DNA of 64,000 bases from Agroathelia rolfsii (taxonomy: Eukaryota > Basidiomycota > Agaricomycetes > Amylocorticiales > Amylocorticiaceae), in NCBI GenBank assembly GCA_018343915.1, contig JABRWF010000006.1, positions 1,364,001-1,428,000 on the forward strand. Reading direction: 5' to 3'. A program made the position numbers and the translations under genes. Each line of letters opens with the position of its first letter. Within the stretch, counting starts at the first letter, position 1. Under the pieces are notes generated by a model. It saw nothing but the letters and a program-made list of their open reading frames with translations. It did no database searches and had not been told where the DNA came from. Shown piece after piece: positions 60,001 to 64,000 of the stretch.

Positions 60001-61422
60001 GACGTGGCTTCCGGATAACTCTGGCTTCATCTCGGGCGGCATGGACATGTCAATCATTCTATGGGTACGTCTTGCCATTTCCATCTCCTTGTTCGGTCAT
60101 CGTTGCTCCCTCGCCCCCGTCCTCCTGACCATGATAATATATTGCTCTTTCGCTTAATAAATCTCATTATTTCTATTCTGAAAGGATGCACACGGTAACT
60201 ATAAGGACTCGTGGAACGCACCGAGCGTACGAGTGACCGACATGGCCGTCACGCCTGATCAAGCACGACTGCTGGTCATCGGCATTAATGGCCATATGCT
60301 ACACACTGGTCCCGACGCTAACCTGTCCAAGTCGGCTTTGCTCATCTTTGATCTGCCGACAAAACAGCTCCAAACGTGAGTATCCTTTTCCTTTTCCTCT
60401 CTCTTTCCGTCTTACTCTCTTTACTCTCCAACCTCCACTCCCATTCACTTCCCCCCCCCCTCTCCTTTCTTTGTTCACCGCGAGGTCTTGTGTCCTGTAA
60501 CTGATGATGATCTTTTTGTGTTTGTATTACACTATCCATACAGAACAATCCGTTTGGACGGCGAAGTCACAAGTGTGAATGTGTCACCTGATTCTCAGTA
60601 TGCGCTGATCAATCATTCAGTGAACGTAAGTTTCCGGCTTTTCTCGTTAAGGTTTTCATTTCAATCTATCCTTCTCGATCTCTCTCCCCTTCTACCTTCG
60701 TGGGGGAGGAGGGTTCGGATTTGAAATAGGAAGAAGTTTCCTTTTTTTGTCTTTGTTGGGCGGGGGACTGGCGATGCTCAAGGGCTGTTTCTAATATTAT
60801 TTATGCACAGGAAATCCATCTGTTGGATCTCAACAATGGTCAGATGGTGCGCAAATATACCGGTCATATGCAAGGACACCACGTCATTCGCAGCTGTTTC
60901 GGCGGTGCTGGGGGCAATTTTGTCGTCAGCGGTAGTGAGGGTAAGTCTTTTTAATATGATCCCGGCACCATAACTTTATGTTGCCAATATCACTCTATAA
61001 TACTCCGTACTCATTTGGTAAATCTATTGAACACAGATGCCAAGGTATACATCTGGCACCGTGACTCGGGTACGCTGCTCGAGATCCTGGAAGGCCATGG
61101 AGAGGGCAGCGTCAACTCGGTGGCCTGGAACCCCCGAAACCATGGCATGTTTGCCTCTTGCTCTGATGATGGTTCCATACGGCTCTGGGAGGCCCCGGCA
61201 CGTCAGCGCGCTGGTGCCGCCAGCGCAGCCTCCTCGTCGTCTTTGGCGTTGGCTGGCAAAGGAGGTATTGCCTCATCCTCCGTCGCGCTCAACGGTTTTG
61301 GCTCACAACCAGGGACCGTGGTTGGAAAATCGACCCAGGCAGGGCTGGCGGAGAGTGTCTTGTCCTCTCGACGAGCGCCATTTACTTCGGGACAATCTAG
61401 GCATATTCCAACGCCTTTCTAA
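57041..61422 (+). CDS. WDR26/GID7-type LisH-CTLH-WD40 protein
   Basis: Substrate or scaffold subunit of the GID/CTLH ubiquitin ligase. Visible exons: 57041-57642, 58015-58585, 58704-58851, 58931-59067, 59126-59223, 59294-59580, 59670-59816, 59948-60064, 60185-60375, 60544-60625, 60811-60940 and 61037-61422, about 965 codons. A low-complexity N-terminus (Q, H, T and S runs) is followed by LisH ([15 protein letters not shown]), CTLH ([43 protein letters not shown]) and WD40 repeats from [20 protein letters not shown] to [12 protein letters not shown]. The exon 4 donor is GC (59068), needed to give LHVLSSLIMC. The 5' start is unresolved: the first visible frame has no ATG before residue ~300, so an upstream exon is expected. 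Confidence 0.88.
57160..57450. repeat. CAG/CAT/ACC codon-repeat tracts in WDR26-like gene
   Basis: (CAG)n near 57160-57173, a (CAT)n/(CAG)n block near 57195-57235, and ACC/ACT-type repeats near 57410-57450 encode poly-Gln, poly-His/Gln and poly-Thr. These are likely length-variable. Confidence 0.7.
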
Positions 61423-62426
61423 GTAACTTGTATAACATAATTACCTCCTTCATTCGCCCTCTCTCTGTTACATCGTTTTTATCGATTCCTTCCATCCTCT
61501 TCCCCTTTGCATCATCATATCAATCTTTGTATACACACCCCCTCATAACGACACTTATAACTAGTACTTATCCCACACTATCCCATTGGTGACGACAAAC
61601 TCTGATCTCAGTTCAAGCTCCTTTTTCGATCTTCAAAGTCCCATTTTCGTTCAAGGCATCCCTCCCTCCCTCTTTCCTTTTTTTTTTAGTGGTGACATAC
61701 ATTTACACCCGTTTGGTAAATTCTTGTATTATTTCCACTTTGCATCGTCTGACAAGTTTTTCTTCCTCCCCCCTTTATAATCCTCTTACTCTCCTCTTCA
61801 ATCTCTCCCCATCTCGTTTACCTTTTCCAAGTCTGCTTACTGATTTTGGATTCGGATCGCTGTCGGATATCGTCATCAAGTCTGCATTGAATAGTGCGAA
61901 CAAAGACTTTTAATTATGCACAGATTACAATTTGAGTGTCTCTTATACAGTAGAGTGAACGTGGGGTCTCATGCAGATCTCATCGGTTAGGCTGGCTGGC
62001 CTTTTATATTGTGGGAGCAATTGAGATAAAAGCTACGAAGGCTTAAGAGCCTAAGTTAGCGTCAATAGAACACTCAAAAGTCAATGTAACAGGTAAATTT
62101 GTGAATTGTGCGCCCATCTGGTCTGGCCAGTAAGCCTGTAGCTTGGCCACGAAGCGTTGTACAAATGATGAGTGTTCTTGCAATTAGCAGCTGCATGTAT
62201 ACCGTACTGGTACATATAATGGACGAGCCTTCGGCCCAAGTTTGGCAAGTCAAAGAGTAACCAAACCTGAATGAGACGGGTGAATAGAAGTATTGAAACA
62301 TGGATATAATGAGTAGTGCAGACAGCCTGTCGAATCAAAGAGGAAAGAAGGATCCCGAGAGAATAAAGAAAAAAAGTTCTGGATGGAGCACGACATATGA
62401 GCACACAGGGAATGGAACTTGCGCCA
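61423..62426. other. Convergent intergenic, WDR26-like / elongin-A-like 3' ends
   Basis: About 1 kb, T/C-rich on the first half. No gene or RNA recognised. Confidence 0.45.
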
Positions 62427-63835
62427 TCAACGAGAGGCAGATAATTGGGAGTATGCCCGGCTCTTGGGCATAAACAGACTGTTGGTCGGTTTCTTCTTGG
62501 CTACAGGGCGAGGAGCAATTTCTGGTGCCGGTGGTGACAGTGTCGACGAGGTGACTTCTTCTGATTTAGATTGCGAGTCTGGAGACTCTGTAGGTAAAAT
62601 AGCTCCGGCATTTGCAGATGCAGATGAAGAGTTCACTGGCTTGCGTATATTTGTGGATGAGGAGGAAGGAAACGATGATGGCTGCACTGCGTAAGGTGTT
62701 ACTGTTGTAAGATAAGTGAATGAAGGGCGTTGGACAGTCACCGTCCGCACGGTGACGCGGCTAGTTGAGCCAGAATTCGTGCTTCCAGAAGATGTAGGAG
62801 ACGTGGATAACAGTGAAGATGTGCTCGAAGAAGCGATATTCATCTGCGGACGATATTGCCGTGCCAAAGGCGGCGTCTTACTGTTGTACACAGTCTTCTG
62901 AATTCGACCTGCCTCAGCCTTCGCCTTCTGGAACAGAGTCTTGGCTGGTTGTCCACCCCCTATGAACCACAAGAAGAAGAAGAAGAAAAAGCTCAGCTGG
63001 GTGACAAAGACATGTAGTACTGTATGTGATCGACGCACATTTGAAGCGTTTTGCTGGCCGCTCTCTGACCCGATAGGGGAGCATCTTAATCTCGTTTTCT
63101 TTCTTCTTTGCGTCAGCCTCTTGACGAGAGCCTCTCATCTTATTGATTAATTGTTCCAGCCTTCTGGAGGACTCGCCTTCCAGGGACTGTGAAGAAACTA
63201 AGGAAAAATAAGATTTAATACAAATCATAGATAGATCTTACAATGTATTCGTCTCGCCAGGACGAAGGATGCTGCCTGTATCCAAGTCGATATTCTTCAG
63301 CTATCTTGGGCCATTTCGCAAGAGCTTTCTCCTGCCAAATATCTAAGATGTATGAAAAGAACGGGGGAGAGGGGTACATGTGTGAGATATACACCAATGA
63401 TAAACCTAATACGAGAATACAAACCTTGTGTTTCAGCTTGTAACCACTACAGAACATTATAGCATGAGACGTATTGTCGAGTGGATGTTTAGACAATATG
63501 ACTCACTGGTGATGCTTGCTCTATACGATCAAGGTTTTCCGCTGAACATGCTGTGAGGATTGGTTTGATAAGCTCATAGGCCATTGTAGGCCCTTCTCCC
63601 TCTCCAAGACCATAGATATCTGTCAGGAATACCACTTTGAGTATCGGAGTGCCATATGACTCAAGTTCATGACGCACTATCTGCATTATTAGATACCACT
63701 AGATGCGTCCCATTGAAACTTGAGTCAGTATTGAACACGGCCCGTAACAACTGAATGCCACAGACCCTTCTGGCACAAGGAGACAAGAGTAGGCAGCCTT
63801 TTGGCCGATGTTGATGGTTCGGGGTCTACCGACAT
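62427..63835 (-). CDS. Elongin-A-like protein
   Basis: Substrate-receptor-type subunit that joins elongin C/cullin to RNA polymerase II turnover. Six exons: 63835-63766, 63634-63507, 63446-63425, 63342-63242, 63186-63039 and 62959-62427, about 333 aa. Motifs: LPTLVSLCQK at the N-terminus, MAYELIKPILTACSAENLDR, the elongin-A signature DIWQEKALAKWPKIAEEYRL and SWRDEYI, then a charged helix (RRLEQLINKMRGSRQEADAK). GGQPAKTLFQKAKAEAGRIQ precedes a Ser/Thr-rich tail. Exon 3 is only 22 bp (WLQAETQ). The joint between exons 1 and 2 (donor 63765, acceptor 63635) is the least certain; another acceptor at 63621 is possible. The rest of the window to 64000 is its upstream flank. Confidence 0.75.
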
Positions 63836-64000
63836 GACAGAAACAGTAGTAGATGGACTTATGGAATTACCAAACAAGGTAATCGTTTACTGTATACGAG
63901 CTTGCGGTCGGAAACCTGAGACTCGGATGAGTGTCGCTCCAATGCCAGTGCTAGTAGCTGCCCTCTTATACTTAATCGGAAGTAAATTCAAGGACACGTG

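Noticed and set aside
1..64000. tRNA, rRNA and CRISPR features
   Set aside because: No cloverleaf with a B-box-like GGTTCGANTCC was found by eye and no spaced direct-repeat array is present.

Overview
The window reads as nuclear DNA of a filamentous basidiomycete, probably an agaricomycete. Genes are densely packed on both strands and most are cut by many 45-130 nt GT-AG introns, with a few GC-AG introns. The gene set fits such a fungus: a glyoxal-oxidase-type copper radical oxidase, G-protein gamma subunits with CaaX ends, an Ecl1-type lifespan factor, a serine-rich GPI-type cupredoxin and a decayed Crinkler/kinase gene. Exon models were built by hand from splice sites, reading frame and family knowledge; no alignments or searches were run.

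Left edge (1-9.1 kb): two 100% identical 110-bp elements with 20-bp terminal inverted repeats lie in opposite orientation at 1-110 and 7543-7652, extended by homologous arms. Between them are an SDR dehydrogenase (-), a HEI10/Zip3-like meiotic RING protein (-), a LEA-2 membrane protein (+) and an NmrA/EasG-like NAD(P)-binding protein (-). A second SDR with nearly the same exon structure lies just outside on the + strand.

9.5-24.2 kb holds housekeeping genes: SNU13 (+), UBC9 (-), an unidentified protein (-), mitochondrial ribosomal protein bS6m (-) divergent from Cox24/mS38 (+), GPI10 (-), a Bud27/URI-like protein (-) divergent from PNO1 (+), and a secreted copper radical oxidase (-). 24.9-32.6 kb is a minus-strand run: ADE4, S-adenosylmethionine synthetase and a myotubularin phosphatase.

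33-46 kb: a first G-gamma gene (+), a mitochondrial thioredoxin (-), a cupredoxin (+), a frameshifted CRN/kinase pseudogene (+), a second G-gamma gene (-) divergent from an unidentified coiled-coil protein (+), a TLC-domain membrane protein (+) and a metaxin/SAM37-like protein (-). 46-64 kb: VPS54 (+), an Ecl1-domain protein (+), a WDR26/GID7-type LisH-CTLH-WD40 protein (+) and an elongin-A-like protein (-).

Functional themes: SUMO and meiosis (UBC9, HEI10-like), heterotrimeric G-protein signalling (two gamma subunits), mitochondrial biogenesis (bS6m, mS38, thioredoxin, metaxin), trafficking and lipids (VPS54, myotubularin, TLC, GPI10) and ubiquitin ligases (WDR26/GID7, elongin A). Several pairs share short divergent promoters of about 200-240 bp. 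No tRNA, rRNA, complete transposon or CRISPR array was recognised.
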